From Climacteris rufus (lineage: Eukaryota; Chordata; Aves; Passeriformes; Climacteridae), in the NCBI GenBank assembly GCA_013398175.1, contig VZRZ01005945.1, positions 152,619 through 216,618 of the forward strand: 64,000 nt of DNA, given 5' to 3'. The stretch's first letter is position 1, and each line of letters begins with the position of its first letter. The notes under the pieces are model-generated. The model made no database searches. It saw only the letters and a list, made by a program, of their open reading frames with translations, and was not told the origin of the DNA. Of the stretch, positions 62,640-64,000 are shown piece after piece. The position numbers and the translations under genes are program-made.

Positions 62640-63005
62640 TAAAATGTAACACAGTATGGTAATGTAACAATTCTTATAGGCTGTATGTAAATGCTATAGG
62701 ATTTGTATCTTGTACTAGATGAAAATTAGAATATTGAACACAGAAGAAGATTTATTGAATTGTAAAGGAGAGTCTCACTCTCTTGCTCTCTTGCCACTAC
62801 TCTCTTCACCTCTTCACTCTCTCTCTCTTGCTTCCTGCTTTTCTGGCCTGCTTCAGGCTGCAGCTGGCAGCTCCAAGCAGGTCCCCAAGCAGGTCCCCTG
62901 TACCCACACCCTTCACAATAAACCTCATGCTCTAAGACCTGACTTCAGAGACCTTTCGTCTCCATCCGTCCCGACCGTCCAAACCAGACCAACAGATACT
63001 ACAAA
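62640..63005 (+). mobile_element. Solo LTR of a songbird ERV
   Basis: The right half closely follows an LTR type I recognise from songbirds. It has a CT-rich stretch (62770-62840), CAGCTGGCAGCTCCAAGCAG, the doubled phrase AAGCAGGTCCCC, CTGTACCCACACCCTTCACA, AATAAA at 62917-62922, ACCTCATGCTCTAAGACCTG, ACTTCAGAGACCTTTCGTCT and CCGTCCCGACCGTCC. The signal order puts it on the + strand. The start near TGTAACACAGTATGG (62646) and end near GACCAACA (about 62994) would give TG...CA ends, but I found no clear target-site duplication. No ERV genes are adjacent. The 98-codon frame at 62719-63015 is its shadow. Confidence 0.7.
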
Positions 63006-64000
63006 CTCTACATAGGTTCTTCTGACAGAAGTTGGCCTTGAGCACTAGCTTTATTTAGATATTCTGAATTCTTTTTGGAGCAGCCTCTTTTACCTAATTA
63101 CAATATGCTTGTTGTACAGATGAAACCTAAATGGTACAAATACTTGTTTGGATTTGCACCCTTGCAGTAGATGCTTCCATGGAAACATTAAAGCACTTCA
63201 CCTGTTTTCTTCGAGAAGTTTTGTCTCCCCCCATGTATTGGCTGTTGCATGTGGAGCAACATACACAAGGTTCTCATATTTCTGTCCTTTCCTCCTGGAG
63301 TTAAATTCACAGTGGGGCAAAAAGCAAGCAAAGATTTCTCCCTCCCTTACACAACCAAGAAAGAGTTATGATAATTTAGCCCTAAGTGTTTAAGCCATGC
63401 TCCAGTGCTGCTGACTCTGAGTTTGGCATGGTTTGAAGGAGCTTGCTGAAGTGTGAAAGGCACTGACGTGGTTATGATTAAAAAGTATTGAAAAATGATA
63501 GACCACACTGCAAGAGGCCCTTATTCAGGTGCATGAGGTCAAGGCAGGTTAATACACAAGGAACACTTTTGTAACTGATGCTCGTGTATGTCAGGCAAAG
63601 ACATATTAAGACTTGTATCCTCTTCTTCACCTCACTGGCCAGACTACAACTGGCAGAACAACTTTTCCAGCAATAGGAGTTGATCTTGCTATTCATAATT
63701 TCAGAAGGAATTACTCCTGCCAATACCTGTACCTAATTATCTCTAATCTATATCTTTGATGTAAGTTTTCCATTCTTGGCTACCTGAGAACCTGAACAAT
63801 ACTATAGAAGAAAAACAGAGAGTGGGGTATATGATGTAACCCCACAGAAAACACAGTTGACTAAAGTCTGAAAGGTATGATAAATTTTAAGGGAGTTCTT
63901 GCCTTTTTGAGCAACTGTTTCCATATCTTAATTGCACCTTTCAAAAGTGTAATATAAAGGTTTTACTTTGGGTTGATTTAAAAGTAAAAGCAGTATGTTA
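63006..64000. other. AT-rich spacer to the window end
   Basis: Nothing recognisable. The window ends in featureless sequence. Confidence 0.5.

Overview
This window looks like ordinary, AT-rich noncoding DNA from a bird, most probably a songbird (Passeriformes). No open reading frame in it reads as a functional host protein gene. The taxonomic call rests on the interspersed repeats. There are several CR1 retrotransposon (LINE) fragments, including 3' ends with the ATTCTATG/GATTCTGTG tail typical of avian CR1. There is a tRNA-Ile-headed, CR1-tailed SINE of the zebra-finch TguSINE1 type. There are several solo endogenous-retrovirus LTRs, at least two of a very common songbird family. All family names come from memory of the consensus sequences, not from a database search.

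Layout. 1-7 kb: AT-rich spacer with one candidate LTR (1046-1486). About 7.0 kb: the SINE. 10.0-13.1 kb: a repeat cluster with a solo LTR (+), a CR1 3' end and a decayed CR1 reverse-transcriptase segment. 13-29 kb: mostly featureless, apart from a 97-bp tandem duplication at 18.0 kb and a few homopolymer runs. 29-36.3 kb: a second repeat-rich block with an antisense solo LTR, an antisense CR1, microsatellites, an LTR candidate and a GC-rich antisense LTR. 36-48 kb: mostly featureless, apart from an inverted repeat at 39.7/40.5 kb. 48.5-49.3 kb: a CR1 interrupted by a second CR1. 57.6 kb and 62.6 kb: two more LTR-like elements. 61.0-61.5 kb: a striking 34-bp polypyrimidine minisatellite.

I found no operons, CRISPR arrays, bacterial genes or intact viral genes. 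The ERV traces are LTRs without gag, pol or env, and the CR1 copies are truncated and broken. The window fits a gene desert or a long intron on a bird macrochromosome. The most rewarding places for a second look are the minisatellite with splice-like sites on both sides, the CR1-in-CR1 nest with its expanded octamer, the CR1 halves in permuted order, and the 74-bp inverted repeat of unknown family.
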